DNA of 64,000 bases from Clostridiales bacterium (lineage in GTDB: Bacteria; Bacillota; Clostridia; Oscillospirales; Oscillospiraceae), in the NCBI GenBank assembly GCA_029265405.1, contig JAJUJI010000004.1, positions 124,001-188,000 on the forward strand, in the 5' to 3' direction. Shown here piece by piece: positions 35,870 to 45,394 of the stretch (the stretch's first letter is position 1; the number at the start of each line of letters is the position of its first letter). A program made the translations under genes and the position numbers. The notes under the pieces were generated by a model. That model saw nothing but the letters and a program-made list of their open reading frames with translations. It was not told the origin of the DNA and ran no database searches.

Positions 35870-37915
35870 TCACAGGGCCGCCCCGCCTATTGCGGTGGCG
35901 GTGACGCGCGCGCCCAAGTCGAGCGTCCGCCCGCGCGAGGCGCTGCCCCAAAAGTTTTCCTCCTCGAGCTCTACTGTTATCTCGCCGGCCGCGCCGCGTT
36001 TTTCTGCCTCCCTTCGGGCAAGAACCCTTGCAGTTTCGCGTGCCAGCGAAACTGCGGCTTCGCGGCTGGAAACGTGTATGTTTTCCTCGCTGGAGCTGAC
36101 AAAATAGCCCTTAATGCCGCCGGGGGTATGGTTGGGGCGAACTTCCACAACGGCTGTAGCCGCAATATTGCCGACGACGGCTCCGACAGCGTTGGCTACT
36201 CCCGCGTTTTCCGGTATGACGCAGTCGGCGCCAAGGGCCTTTGCGACGTCGGGGAGGAACAAATGGATGGGCGCGCCTATGCCCACAAGGCAGGCCGAAG
36301 CTCTGAAAGAACAGTCGAAAACGAAGCCGTTTGAAATATTGCTCCTTCCGGATGCAAACTCGTCCCAGCTCGAGGCGATCAGTCCTTCGAGCTGGGCTCC
36401 GAGGCCCTCCCTCCTCAGGCGCGGATACTTGTCCTGGAGCAGGATGCGCACGATGTTTTGGTAAAGAGTCTTTTTTATTCTATTGTAGACCTCGCCGCAA
36501 AACCGCTGCAGCTCGTCCGGCCCGGAGTCGTCCCTGCCCATGCAGCGCAGGACGAAGCTTGCCCCAAGCTCTGCGGCCTCGGCGTCGTAGGCCGTAAAGT
36601 CGCCCCTGATATGCATAATATCCGTGGGAGTGAGTCCGGCCCTTAGAACAACCCCCTCCGCTTCAAGGCGGCCGAAGTCCAGCTTGTAGATGTCCGTCCC
36701 GGCGGCCTCCGCCGCCTCCCTGAGGGAAAGAGGCTTATTTTTTGACTTCAGAGTCCCGCATAGCGCCTTTTCGGCGTCTGTCCACCCGGGCTTGTTTTCT
36801 ATATCTCTGACCAGAGTGTAATACTCGTGCAGCGGCTTTGTGTGGCCGGGACTTGAGTTCAGCAGCGCGCTAAGCTCGTCCTTTACGCAGGGATGGCGCT
36901 TTGCAAGCAGGGACAGGGGTATGACCCTGTCCGGATATAATCTGAAGCCATGGCCCTCGGGCCTTATCGCGCTGTCGCCCCCAAGCCCGAAGGTGTCGAT
37001 CAGCACGCCCTGGACAAAGGTCTTCCAGCCGCCTATGCTGACGCCGTCGGGGGCCCTAACCGGCCTGGCGTTCTTTACTAGAGATATGTCGGTAGTGGTT
37101 CCGCCCATATCCACTATTACGCTGTCCTTGCGGCCCGCCAGCGCCATGCCTCCCATTATGCTGGCGGCAGGCCCGCACAGGACCGTTTCCACGGGGCGCA
37201 GCCTTGAAAACTCCTCGCTCATAAGGCTTCCGTCGCTTCGGACTATCGCTATGGGGGCCTTTATTCCAAGGCTTACAAAGGAGCGTTTTACCGCGTTTAA
37301 AAAATCTCTGATAATAGGGACGAGCCTTGCGTTGAGCAGGGTGCCGGAGCCTCTCTGGAGGCTGTTCAGGCCGGAGAAAAGCTCGCTTCCGCATACGATG
37401 GGAATATCCAAGGCTTCGAAAAGGCGCCGCTTAGCCTCCCTCTCGGCTACGGCGCCGTTATTCATGGCGTAAAGCTCGACTATTCCAAGTCCATCGGCGT
37501 CCTTCAGGCGCTCTTTTGCCTCGGAAACGATGCTTTCCCAGTCGGGCTTCGGTAGAATTTTGCCGTCAAAGCTGCCGGAGCCGGAGAAGCACAGCAGCTC
37601 GTCCGGAGAGCTTAAGCCGTAGCTCCGGCCCACCCTCGCAAGAGTGGCATCGTCAACGCCTATCAGCAGCAGCTTCGCCCTGCCGCCCTTGCCTTCGACG
37701 CAGGCGTTTGTCGCAAGCGTTGTTGACAGGGCCGCAACCTCGGCTTTAGCAAGAAGCCCTTTGTCAAGCCCCTCCAGAGCGCCGCTGATTCCTATTGAAA
37801 GGTCTTCCCTCGTCGTAAGAGCCTTTGACGAGGATAAGACCTTTTTTTCGGTAAAATCATAAATAACGGCGTCGGTATATGTGCCGCCCGTGTCTATTCC
37901 TATTCCAAGTCTCAA
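35870..37915 (-). CDS. Hydantoinase/oxoprolinase family protein (HyuA-like, stand-alone)
   Basis: 681 residues from a TTG with GGAG upstream. The actin-like ATPase entry GIDTGGTYTDAV and a second nucleotide loop (DMGGTTTDISLV) define the hydantoinase A/oxoprolinase family. The usual HyuB partner is absent on both sides, and no transporter or amidase is linked. Family members open cyclic amides or carboxylate ketones with ATP; this single-chain clostridial form has no established substrate. Long C-terminal half with EELxxF-like helices. Monocistronic. Confidence 0.85.
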   Translation of the reverse strand: MRLGIGIDTGGTYTDAVIYDFTEKKVLSSSKALTTREDLSIGISGALEGLDKGLLAKAEVAALSTTLATNACVEGKGGRAKLLLIGVDDATLARVGRSYGLSSPDELLCFSGSGSFDGKILPKPDWESIVSEAKERLKDADGLGIVELYAMNNGAVAEREAKRRLFEALDIPIVCGSELFSGLNSLQRGSGTLLNARLVPIIRDFLNAVKRSFVSLGIKAPIAIVRSDGSLMSEEFSRLRPVETVLCGPAASIMGGMALAGRKDSVIVDMGGTTTDISLVKNARPVRAPDGVSIGGWKTFVQGVLIDTFGLGGDSAIRPEGHGFRLYPDRVIPLSLLAKRHPCVKDELSALLNSSPGHTKPLHEYYTLVRDIENKPGWTDAEKALCGTLKSKNKPLSLREAAEAAGTDIYKLDFGRLEAEGVVLRAGLTPTDIMHIRGDFTAYDAEAAELGASFVLRCMGRDDSGPDELQRFCGEVYNRIKKTLYQNIVRILLQDKYPRLRREGLGAQLEGLIASSWDEFASGRSNISNGFVFDCSFRASACLVGIGAPIHLFLPDVAKALGADCVIPENAGVANAVGAVVGNIAATAVVEVRPNHTPGGIKGYFVSSSEENIHVSSREAAVSLARETARVLARREAEKRGAAGEITVELEEENFWGSASRGRTLDLGARVTATAIGGAAL

Positions 37916-38424
37916 TCCAGCCGACGCTCCGTTTCACTTTTTTATTACAAGCCGCCGAAAAGAAATCTATCACAAATGGCGCCGCCGGTCAATCCGGTTC
38001 CAAAAGGGTAGTTTCGGCGCGGTTGAATTCGGCGTTTGGTTCCATGCTTAACATTTTGCCGAGGCTCCCCAAGCGGCGGGCATAAAATACGATGTAAACC
38101 AAAAACGCCTCCTTATTCATTAGGGTTTGAATATCTGAAAAAGCTTTCAGCTTGCAAAAACCTTGAAAAACAGGAGTTTTTCACAATTTCCACAGAGTTG
38201 TCAACAATCATTGCACGGTTTTCACGCTTTTTATATTCACCTAAGGTTGACATAAGACAATAAACATAGCATGGCGAACTGTGCCGGATGGTTAACCAAA
38301 ACTATTATAAAGCAAATCCGGATACTGAAGCGCTCTTGAACAGGAGATATTTCCGCGTATCGAGGAGAAAACAAAAAGTGGACATAAATTTACAAAATAG
38401 TTTCAAAATATATTTAAGTTCCTC
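37916..38424. other. Intergenic region between hyuA-like gene and mraZ
   Basis: About 500 bases without a convincing gene; the part nearest mraZ (from about 38090) is AT-rich. A DnaA-box-like TTTCCACA and a GTTGTCAAC palindrome near 38190 are weak matches. No strong hairpin is seen. Confidence 0.4.
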
Positions 38425-38453
38425 TTGCATTTGAACGCAAGCGCACATATAAT
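38425..38453 (+). promoter_or_regulatory. Main dcw promoter upstream of mraZ
   Basis: TTGCAT (38425-38430), a 17-base spacer and TATAAT (38448-38453), a strong SigA-type promoter just before the MraZ operator. Confidence 0.85.
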
Positions 38454-38463
38454 AGGTACGCGG

Positions 38464-38497
38464 TGGAGTGAAATGGCGTGTAGTGGTGCGAAATGGA
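38464..38497 (+). promoter_or_regulatory. MraZ operator: four TGG repeats spaced by 10 bp
   Basis: TGG occurs at 38464, 38474, 38484 and 38494, one helical turn apart, with flanking context TGGAGTGAAA / TGGTGCGAAA. MraZ is known to bind tandem TGGGN-N5 repeats and to repress its own operon. The last repeat overlaps the ribosome binding site. Confidence 0.75.
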
Positions 38498-38509
38498 GGT
38501 TATAGCGGC

Positions 38510-38926
38510 TTGACCGGCAAATTTCCGCACAGCTTGGACGGCAAGGGCCGCCTTATAGTGCCCTCGCAGCTAAGAAGGGAGCTGGGTGAGGTCTGCTATG
38601 TCTCCGTATCCCTGGACAAGTGCCTGTCCGTCTATTCGCAGGCCAGCTGGGACGCATTCCAGGAGCGCATAAGCTCGCTGCCGATGTCGGAGTCCAGAAA
38701 GCTGCGGGTGCTTTTTGCCAATACCGCCACCTGCGAGCTGGACAGCCAGGGGCGCATACATATCCCGCAGGAGCTTCTCGATTACGCGGGCATAGACAAA
38801 AGCGTAATGATAATAGGCTTTGCCAACCGCGCCGAGATATGGGACAGAGAGACTTACCTGGAGCTTGAAAGGCGCGAGCTTAATCCGGAAAGCATTTCCT
38901 CGGCAATGGAGGAATTCAGGATATAG
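38510..38926 (+). CDS. mraZ: Transcriptional regulator MraZ
   Basis: 138 residues from a TTG at 38510, the start placed by GGAGG (38495-38499) and by homology (family begins with a short MxGxxxHSxDxKGRLxxP). Two SpoVT/AbrB-like halves: HSLDGKGRLIVPSQLRREL and ELDSQGRIHIPQELLDYAGI. An upstream GTG at 38468 would put the operator inside the gene and is unlikely. It autorepresses the dcw cluster. It is followed directly by rsmH, with no gap. Confidence 0.93.
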   Translation: MTGKFPHSLDGKGRLIVPSQLRRELGEVCYVSVSLDKCLSVYSQASWDAFQERISSLPMSESRKLRVLFANTATCELDSQGRIHIPQELLDYAGIDKSVMIIGFANRAEIWDRETYLELERRELNPESISSAMEEFRI

Positions 38927-39871
38927 ATGGAAGAGGCATCATACGCCGGACATACGCCGGTTCTCTTATTCGAGTGCGTTGAAGCTCTTGCCGTCAAGCC
39001 CGGCGGCATTTACGTGGACGGGACGCTCGGACGCGGCGGACACGCCTCTGAGATAGCCCGCAGGCTGGGCGAGGGCGGAAGACTGGTAGGCATCGACAGG
39101 GATGAGGAAGCCGTCCGGGCAGCCGGAGAAAGGCTGTCACGTTTCGGGGAGAGGGTAACGGTCGTCAAGGGAAATTTCAGCGAGCTTGGCGAGATCCTCG
39201 ACAGGCTGGGCATAGACAAGGCGGACGGAATGCTGTTCGATCTCGGACTGTCCTCACCTCAGGTGGACGAGGCCGAGCGCGGCTTTTCTTATATGGCCGA
39301 GGCGCCCCTTGACATGAGGATGGACAGAAGCTCAACCCTGACTGCGGCTGAAATAGTCAATTGCTGGGACGAGAAAGAGCTGAGGCGCATACTCTTTGAG
39401 TACGGCGAGGAGCGCTATGCGCCGATGATAGCCGCTTCCATTGCGGCCGCGAGGCGCAAAAAAGAAATCAGGACGACGCTAGAGCTGGCGGAGATAATCA
39501 AGGCGGCGCTGCCCGCGCGGGCGCTCAGGGAAAAGCAGCATCCGGCAAAGAGAAGCTTTCAGGCTCTCAGGATTGCCGTCAACGACGAGCTGGGCAGCCT
39601 TGAGAAAATGCTGGATATTGCTCCCGAGAGGCTTAAAACGGGCGGAAGGCTGTGCGTGATAAGCTTCCACTCGCTGGAGGACAGGCTCGTCAAGCAGGCG
39701 ATAAGGAAAAGGGAAAGAGGCTGCACCTGTCCGAAGGACTTTCCCGTTTGCGTTTGCGGCTTCAGGCAGACGCTTAAGGCGCTGGGAGGTCCGGTTACGC
39801 CCTCCATAGAGGAGCTGGCGGCAAACCACCGCGCGAGAAGCGCGAAGCTGCGCGTGGCCGAGAAGGTTTAA
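38927..39871 (+). CDS. rsmH: 16S rRNA (cytosine-1402-N4)-methyltransferase RsmH
   Basis: 314 residues. SAM loop VDGTLGRGGHASEIA, the RsmH signature FDLGLSSPQVDEAERGFSY, and a C-terminal CISFHSLEDRLVK. Methylates C1402 of 16S rRNA. Second gene of the dcw cluster, starting directly after the mraZ stop. Confidence 0.97.
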   Translation: MEEASYAGHTPVLLFECVEALAVKPGGIYVDGTLGRGGHASEIARRLGEGGRLVGIDRDEEAVRAAGERLSRFGERVTVVKGNFSELGEILDRLGIDKADGMLFDLGLSSPQVDEAERGFSYMAEAPLDMRMDRSSTLTAAEIVNCWDEKELRRILFEYGEERYAPMIAASIAAARRKKEIRTTLELAEIIKAALPARALREKQHPAKRSFQALRIAVNDELGSLEKMLDIAPERLKTGGRLCVISFHSLEDRLVKQAIRKRERGCTCPKDFPVCVCGFRQTLKALGGPVTPSIEELAANHRARSAKLRVAEKV

Positions 39872-39906
39872 GCGCGGCTGTCAAGAGAAAGAGAGGAGCG
39901 AAGGCG

Positions 39907-40455
39907 ATGGCTGAATATGCGGACGTGCTGCTCGGCAGTCTGGCCTATAGAGACGCCGCCAGGGCGGGCGCCGCGATGCCCCAGACTGAGGCTCCGCGGC
40001 ATGAAAGAGAATACGGCGCGCCGAGGGAGCGCACGGCGCCAAGGCCAAGCGAAGCTGTCTGCGCAAAAAGCGCGGCAAAGGCGAGGTCCAGGCAGACGCT
40101 GCCGCTTTTTGCGGTTGCCGGAACCCTTCTGGTGAGTCTGGTAATGGTCAGGCTCCTTGTGAGCTACGTCAGCCTGACCAAGCTTTCCAGCGAAGCGGCG
40201 GAGCTGGAAAGATCCATAGCGGAGCTGCGGGAGGAAAGGGCAAAGCTCGAGATAGAATATGAAAGCGCCTTCAACCTTAAGGAAATAGAACGCTACGCAA
40301 TGGCCGAGCTTGGCATGGTCAAGGCGGGCAATGAGCAAAAGGTCTACCTAAACAGCAGCCTGGACGACAAGACGGTAATGCTCGGCGGCAAGAGGCCGGG
40401 CATGCTGGAGAAAATAAAGGCGTTTTTCGGAAGCGTATTGGCATATTTGGGATAG
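39907..40455 (+). CDS. ftsL: Division protein FtsL-like (bitopic, coiled coil)
   Basis: 182 residues. A long charged cytoplasmic N-terminus (about 1-65), one transmembrane helix (LPLFAVAGTLLVSLVMVRLLV) and a periplasmic coiled coil (LSSEAAELERSIAELREERAKLEIEYE) ending in a LKEIERYAMAELGMVKA motif. This is the FtsL/DivIC layout; position after rsmH and before the PBP fits FtsL. It joins DivIB in the divisome. Sequence conservation is low in this family, so the call leans on context. Confidence 0.8.
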   Translation: MAEYADVLLGSLAYRDAARAGAAMPQTEAPRHEREYGAPRERTAPRPSEAVCAKSAAKARSRQTLPLFAVAGTLLVSLVMVRLLVSYVSLTKLSSEAAELERSIAELREERAKLEIEYESAFNLKEIERYAMAELGMVKAGNEQKVYLNSSLDDKTVMLGGKRPGMLEKIKAFFGSVLAYLG

Positions 40456-40511
40456 GTTGGGCATAAGCTTCAAAGGAAAAAGCAAGACAAGCATATTCCG
40501 AGGTAAAATTT

Positions 40512-42803
40512 ATGGCAGCATTCATGGCATCAGAAAAGCCGCAGAAACCCGGCAGAGCCATATTCAGCCGTACACTTATTCTTTTGATAGTGTGCGGCAT
40601 ACTTGCTTTTATAGTTCTCATAGGCAGGCTATATAAAGTGATGATAATAGATCATGACAAATATGAAAGCCAGGCGGTGGAGCAGCAGGTCAGGGAAACC
40701 ACGGTGAACGCCTCGCGCGGCACCATATACGACGCCAATATGAAAATACTTGCTCAGAGCGCAACTGTGGAAACCGTTTACATAAGTCCGGTCGAAATGC
40801 TTAAATATAAAGAGGACGCCTCCCTTATAGCCTCGCGGCTAAGCGAGATTTTATCCGAGCAGGGCGTCACCTACGACGGCGTGATGAAAAAATGGTCGGA
40901 TACCGGCTCATGGTATAAGACAGTTGCCGTGAAAATTGAGCAGGAGCTGGCGGACAAGGTCAGGGAGTTTAAAAACCAATATGACCTTAAAAGCGTCCAC
41001 ATAGTTGAGGATACGAAAAGATATTATCCTTACGGCAGCCTCGCTGCACAGGTTATAGGCTTTGTCGGGACGGACAACTACGGGCTCGAGGGGCTTGAGG
41101 CCATATACAATAAGTATCTTCAGGGACAAAACGGGCGCATAGTCAGGGCGACCACCTCGGAAGGCACCGACATGCTTTTTACAGGCTACGAAAACTACTA
41201 CGACGCCAGGGACGGCAGCAGCCTTGTTCTTACCATCGACAGTACGGTGCAGTACTATCTTGAAAAATATCTTGCCCAGGCCATTGAGGACAACGAGATT
41301 GTAAACGGCGCGATGGGAATAGCCATGAACGTAAAGACAGGCGCGATACTCGGCATGTGCACCCTTCCGGACTATGATCTCAACAGCTACGGCAAGCTTA
41401 ACGATTCGGCCCTGGCAAAGCTTTCCGAGCTGGGACTGACGGGGGAGGAGTACGACAAGGCCTACGCCGAGGCGCTCCGTGAGCAGTGGCGCAGCAGGGC
41501 TACAATGGATACCTACGAGCCGGGCTCCACCTTTAAAATAATAACGCTCGCCTCCGCACTTGAGGAAGGCGTGGTAAGCGAAAACGACACCTTTTACTGC
41601 GGAGGCAGCATTGAAGTGCCTGGACGCGACAATCCGCTGCATTGCTGGAAAAGGACCGGCCACGGAACGCAGACCCTGGCGCAGGCTGCGCAGCACTCCT
41701 GCAACGTAGCTTTCGTAAACATAGGCATGAGGCTTGGCGCGTCAAGGTTTTACGATTATATTCAGGCCTTCGGCCTGTTCGACAAGACGGGCATAGATAT
41801 AGGCGAGGGAAACAGCATCTGGTGGAGCAGGGATGTATTCGAGGAAAAGGACAATCTTTCCCAGCTTGCCTCGGCCTCCTTCGGGCAGACCTTCAATATA
41901 ACGCCGATACAGCTTATCACAGCCGTCAGCGCCGTGGCAAACGGAGGCTATCTGATGAAGCCTTATATCGTAGCAAGGGTTCTTGACGCGGAAGGCAATG
42001 TCGTGGATAATGTGGAGCCGACGACGGTTCGCCAGGTAATCAGCGAGGAGACCTCGCGCCGGGTTTGCGCGATACTTGAGAGCGTGGTCGGCTCCAAGGA
42101 AGGCACGGGCAAAAACGCCTATGTTTCGGGCTACAGAGTGGCGGGCAAAACTGGCACTTCCGAAAAGGTGGGCCAGGCCTCGGACGAATACATGGTTTCC
42201 TTTATAGGCTTTGCCCCGGCCGACGACCCCCAGATAGCGGTGCTCGTGATATTGGACAGCCCAAGCAAGGACAGCGGCATATATATTTCCGGCGGCGTAA
42301 TGGCGGCCCCCGTAGTCGGCAGCATTTTTTCCGACGTGCTGCCTTATCTGGGCGTGAAAAGGTTGTATGCGGAGGCCGAAACGGACAACAATGTCGCGGT
42401 GCCGAGCGTAAAGGGTATGGGGGTTGCCGAAGCGTCGGAGAAGCTCGGGAGCCTCGGCTTTAATGTTAAGACCGTCGGAAGCGGGGACACGGTCACGGAC
42501 CAGACGCCGACGGGGAACGTCAGGCTGGCCGCCGGCTCGACTGTTATACTTTACGCCGGAGCGGAAAAGCCGTCCGATACGGTGGCGGTGCCGGATGTGG
42601 TAGGCAAAACATACAAGGCGGCAAGGGCCTATCTGGAGCTGAACAACCTGTATGCCAGCACCACGGGGGTTCATCCTTCAAACGCGGATACCGTCGTGGT
42701 TCAGCGCCAGAGCGTGGAGGCCGGCATGGAGGTGGCAAGGGGAACGGTCATTGAGGTTTCGCTGGTGGACAACGACAAAACGATTATGGAGACGACGGGC
42801 TGA
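40512..42803 (+). CDS. Class B penicillin-binding protein with two PASTA domains (SpoVD/PBP2B type)
   Basis: 763 residues. N-terminal transmembrane anchor (about 18-40), a dimerisation/pedestal domain, then transpeptidase: SxxK with Ser339 in GSTFKI, SCN in HSCNVAFVNIG, and KTG in GKTGTSEKV. Two C-terminal PASTA repeats follow (VAVPSVKGM..., VAVPDVVGKT...). It cross-links peptidoglycan at the septum; SpoVD paralogues do so in the spore cortex. No second class B PBP lies here, so this gene probably covers septal PBP2B work; the PASTA tail is of the SpoVD kind. Stop overlaps the murE start by one base (TGATG). Confidence 0.93.
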   Translation: MAAFMASEKPQKPGRAIFSRTLILLIVCGILAFIVLIGRLYKVMIIDHDKYESQAVEQQVRETTVNASRGTIYDANMKILAQSATVETVYISPVEMLKYKEDASLIASRLSEILSEQGVTYDGVMKKWSDTGSWYKTVAVKIEQELADKVREFKNQYDLKSVHIVEDTKRYYPYGSLAAQVIGFVGTDNYGLEGLEAIYNKYLQGQNGRIVRATTSEGTDMLFTGYENYYDARDGSSLVLTIDSTVQYYLEKYLAQAIEDNEIVNGAMGIAMNVKTGAILGMCTLPDYDLNSYGKLNDSALAKLSELGLTGEEYDKAYAEALREQWRSRATMDTYEPGSTFKIITLASALEEGVVSENDTFYCGGSIEVPGRDNPLHCWKRTGHGTQTLAQAAQHSCNVAFVNIGMRLGASRFYDYIQAFGLFDKTGIDIGEGNSIWWSRDVFEEKDNLSQLASASFGQTFNITPIQLITAVSAVANGGYLMKPYIVARVLDAEGNVVDNVEPTTVRQVISEETSRRVCAILESVVGSKEGTGKNAYVSGYRVAGKTGTSEKVGQASDEYMVSFIGFAPADDPQIAVLVILDSPSKDSGIYISGGVMAAPVVGSIFSDVLPYLGVKRLYAEAETDNNVAVPSVKGMGVAEASEKLGSLGFNVKTVGSGDTVTDQTPTGNVRLAAGSTVILYAGAEKPSDTVAVPDVVGKTYKAARAYLELNNLYASTTGVHPSNADTVVVQRQSVEAGMEVARGTVIEVSLVDNDKTIMETTG

Positions 42804-44269
42804 TGAAACTTCGCGATATTTTAAGCGGGATAGAAACGGAGCGCTTTTGCGCCGACCCGGATATGGATATAACGGATGTGTGCTATGACAGCAGGCAGGT
42901 CGGGCCGGGCGCCGCCTTTATAGTCCGCAAGGGCTATGAGTCCGGCGGGCGGGTCTATTGCTCGAATACCCAATATGCCCAAACCGCACTTGAAAAAGGC
43001 GCGGCAGTATTGATATGCGAGGAACCTCCGGCCCTGGACGCGCCTTATGTCGTCGTAAAGGAAGGCTGGAAGGCAGAGGCGCTGGCCGCCGGCAATTTTT
43101 TCGGCTGGCCCTCAAGAAAAATGAAGCTGGTAGGCGTAACCGGTACGAACGGAAAGACCACCACCACGACGCTCATATGGGAAATAATAAGCAGGTGTAC
43201 GGGCGGGAAGGTCGGTTTGATTGGAACCAATCGCAATATGATAGGAGCTGAGGAGCTGGGCGCGGAGCATACCACCCCTGAACCCCGGGAGCTGCACGAG
43301 CTTTTTTCAAGAATGGCGGAGGCCGGCTGCGGGCATGCAGTGATGGAGGTTTCGTCCCACTCGCTGGATTTGGAGAGAGTCGCCGGCCTTGAATTTGAAA
43401 CCGGCTGCTTTACCAACCTGTCCCAGGATCATTTGGATTACCATGGAACAATGGAAAGGTACCTGGCCGCAAAGGCGCGGCTGTTCGACGTCAGCCGGAA
43501 CGCGGTGATAAACCTGGACGAGGCCGCAGCCAAAGCGCTGGTGGAAAGGGCGAAAGGCCGGGTTATTACCTACGCCTGCGACGCCGAGGCCGACCTGAGG
43601 GCCGAAAATATCAGCCTTAAGCCGGACAGGGTGGAATTCACGGCCGTATACCGGGGCGAAAGGGTGCGCATGGCGCTGAGTATCCCGGGGCGGTACAACG
43701 TATACAACGCGCTCGCGGCCGCCGCTTGCTGCCTGACGCTGGGACTGCCGCTGAAGGATATAGCCAGAGCGATGCAGGACTGCGTGAGCGTCAAGGGACG
43801 GCTCGAGGTCGTGCCGACGGGCAGGGATTTTACGGTGCTGATCGACTACGCCGTCACTCCCGACGCGCTTGACAACATGATACGCACGGTAAAAGATACG
43901 GCGGCAGGCAGGGTAGGCGTGCTGTTCGGCTGCGGAGGCGACAGGGACAGGACAAAGCGGCCCAAAATGGGCGCGGTGGTGGCTTCCCTCGCGGACTACG
44001 CGATCGTAACGTCGGATAACCCGCGCACTGAAGAGCCGGAAGCCATAATTGCCGATATACTGGAAGGCATGAAGGACACGAAGACGCCATATGTAGTAAT
44101 TCCGGACCGCAGGGAAGCCATAAAATGGGCCGTCAGAAACGCCCGGAGCGGAGACACGATAGTGCTGGCCGGGAAGGGACATGAAACCTACCAGATAGTG
44201 GGCAAAACGAAATACCACATGGACGAAAGGGAAATAGTAGCCGAAGCTCTGGAAGAAAAAGAGGGCTGA
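42803..44269 (+). CDS. murE: UDP-N-acetylmuramoyl-tripeptide synthetase MurE (meso-DAP type)
   Basis: 488 residues. ATP loop GVTGTNGKTTTTTLI, the central Mur ligase domain, and in the C-terminal domain TSDNPRTEEPE: the DNPR signature selects meso-diaminopimelate, rather than the lysine-type alternatives. A Lys that is carbamylated in the family lies in the central domain. It adds the third stem-peptide residue. The gene overlaps the preceding PBP stop by one base, so translation is coupled. Neither murF nor murD follows. Confidence 0.95.
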   Translation: MKLRDILSGIETERFCADPDMDITDVCYDSRQVGPGAAFIVRKGYESGGRVYCSNTQYAQTALEKGAAVLICEEPPALDAPYVVVKEGWKAEALAAGNFFGWPSRKMKLVGVTGTNGKTTTTTLIWEIISRCTGGKVGLIGTNRNMIGAEELGAEHTTPEPRELHELFSRMAEAGCGHAVMEVSSHSLDLERVAGLEFETGCFTNLSQDHLDYHGTMERYLAAKARLFDVSRNAVINLDEAAAKALVERAKGRVITYACDAEADLRAENISLKPDRVEFTAVYRGERVRMALSIPGRYNVYNALAAAACCLTLGLPLKDIARAMQDCVSVKGRLEVVPTGRDFTVLIDYAVTPDALDNMIRTVKDTAAGRVGVLFGCGGDRDRTKRPKMGAVVASLADYAIVTSDNPRTEEPEAIIADILEGMKDTKTPYVVIPDRREAIKWAVRNARSGDTIVLAGKGHETYQIVGKTKYHMDEREIVAEALEEKEG

Positions 44270-44366
44270 AACCGGCCCGGGAGCCCGGATGACGAAGCGG
44301 GCCGAGCCTGGGCGCGCAGGCAAATTCGCCGCGCCTCCGCAGCCTAATACGATTGGAGTCTGACAA

Positions 44367-45359
44367 ATGACATATAAGCTTGCCGAGGCTTTTTTGATAT
44401 CCTTCGCCGTCACTGTGGCGGCTGGCCTGATTTTGATTCCGGCCTTAAGGAGACTCAAGGCCGGACAGAGTATAAAGCGGAACGGGCCGGTATGGCACCT
44501 GTCCAAGGAGGGGACTCCCACCATGGGCGGCTTGATGTTCATAGCCGGAATAGCCGCCGCCATCGCCGTTACGGCCGCCGATCCGTTAAAAAGCGGCGAC
44601 TGGTCGGCCATAGCGCTGTTTTTGTTTGCGCTGTTCCACGGGGCGATTGGCTTTTTCGATGATCTTGTCAAGGTGAAAAGGAAGGGAAATCAGGGCATCA
44701 GCGGAATGGAAAAGGTGCTGCTGCAGCTTGTGGTGTCTATCACCTTTGTTCTGCTGCTTCGGAATTTCGGCTATCTAAAGCCGAACCTCTTCATACCCTT
44801 TATCAATGTCACAATACCCCTGCCCGAGCCCTTGTATTTCATATTTATGGCCTTCTTTATCGTGGGCTCCATAAACGCCATACAAATTACGGACGGAGTG
44901 GACGGACTGCTCTCCGGGGTTACGCTGCCGGTTGCGGGGCTGTTTATTGCCGCGGCGCTGCTGTGGAAGCAGCTTCCGCTCGGTATCTTCGCCTCGGCCC
45001 TGCTGGCCGGACTGCTCGGCTTTTTGGTATTCAATTTTAATCCCGCTAAAGTATTTATGGGGGATACGGGCTCGCTCTTCATAGGCGGGGCGGTCTGCGC
45101 CCTGGCCTTTGCCTTCGATATGCCTCTGACGCTTGTGCCTCTCGGCTTTGTTTATATAGCCGAGGCCCTGTCAGACATAATACAGGTGGCTTACTTCAAG
45201 GCCACGGGAGGAAAGCGCTTTTTCAAAATGGCGCCCATCCATCATCACTTTGAAAAATGCGGCTGGACTGAAAAAAAGATATTTACGGTGTTTACCGCCG
45301 TTTCGGCCGCCTTTGCCGTTATAACCTGGCTTGCTATAAAGAACAGGTACGGACTGTAA
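44367..45359 (+). CDS. mraY: Phospho-N-acetylmuramoyl-pentapeptide-transferase MraY
   Basis: 330 residues, ten transmembrane helices. GFFDDLVKVKRKGNQG (catalytic Asp pair), NAIQITDGVDGL, GDTGSLFIGGA and APIHHHFEKCGW are all in place. It loads the UDP-MurNAc-pentapeptide onto undecaprenyl phosphate. A 97-base gap separates it from murE where murF usually sits, and it holds no gene. Confidence 0.97.
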   Translation: MTYKLAEAFLISFAVTVAAGLILIPALRRLKAGQSIKRNGPVWHLSKEGTPTMGGLMFIAGIAAAIAVTAADPLKSGDWSAIALFLFALFHGAIGFFDDLVKVKRKGNQGISGMEKVLLQLVVSITFVLLLRNFGYLKPNLFIPFINVTIPLPEPLYFIFMAFFIVGSINAIQITDGVDGLLSGVTLPVAGLFIAAALLWKQLPLGIFASALLAGLLGFLVFNFNPAKVFMGDTGSLFIGGAVCALAFAFDMPLTLVPLGFVYIAEALSDIIQVAYFKATGGKRFFKMAPIHHHFEKCGWTEKKIFTVFTAVSAAFAVITWLAIKNRYGL

Positions 45360-45394
45360 AATCGGGGCGGAGCATTAGGGGAGGGAGTATAAAA

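Noticed and set aside
38185-38215. DnaA-box-like TTTCCACA and an adjacent palindrome, possibly an origin
   Set aside because: Only one poor box is present, with no cluster of boxes, no dnaA/dnaN and no AT-rich unwinding module.
41742-42674. A 310-residue frame antisense to the PBP gene
   Set aside because: The PBP and its PASTA domains are complete on the plus strand; the antisense frame is Gly/Arg/Ala-rich shadow sequence.
43307-44671. A 454-residue open frame antisense to murE and extending into the murE-mraY gap
   Set aside because: murE on the other strand is full length with all motifs; the antisense frame shows no known motif or binding site and follows from GC-rich codon use.
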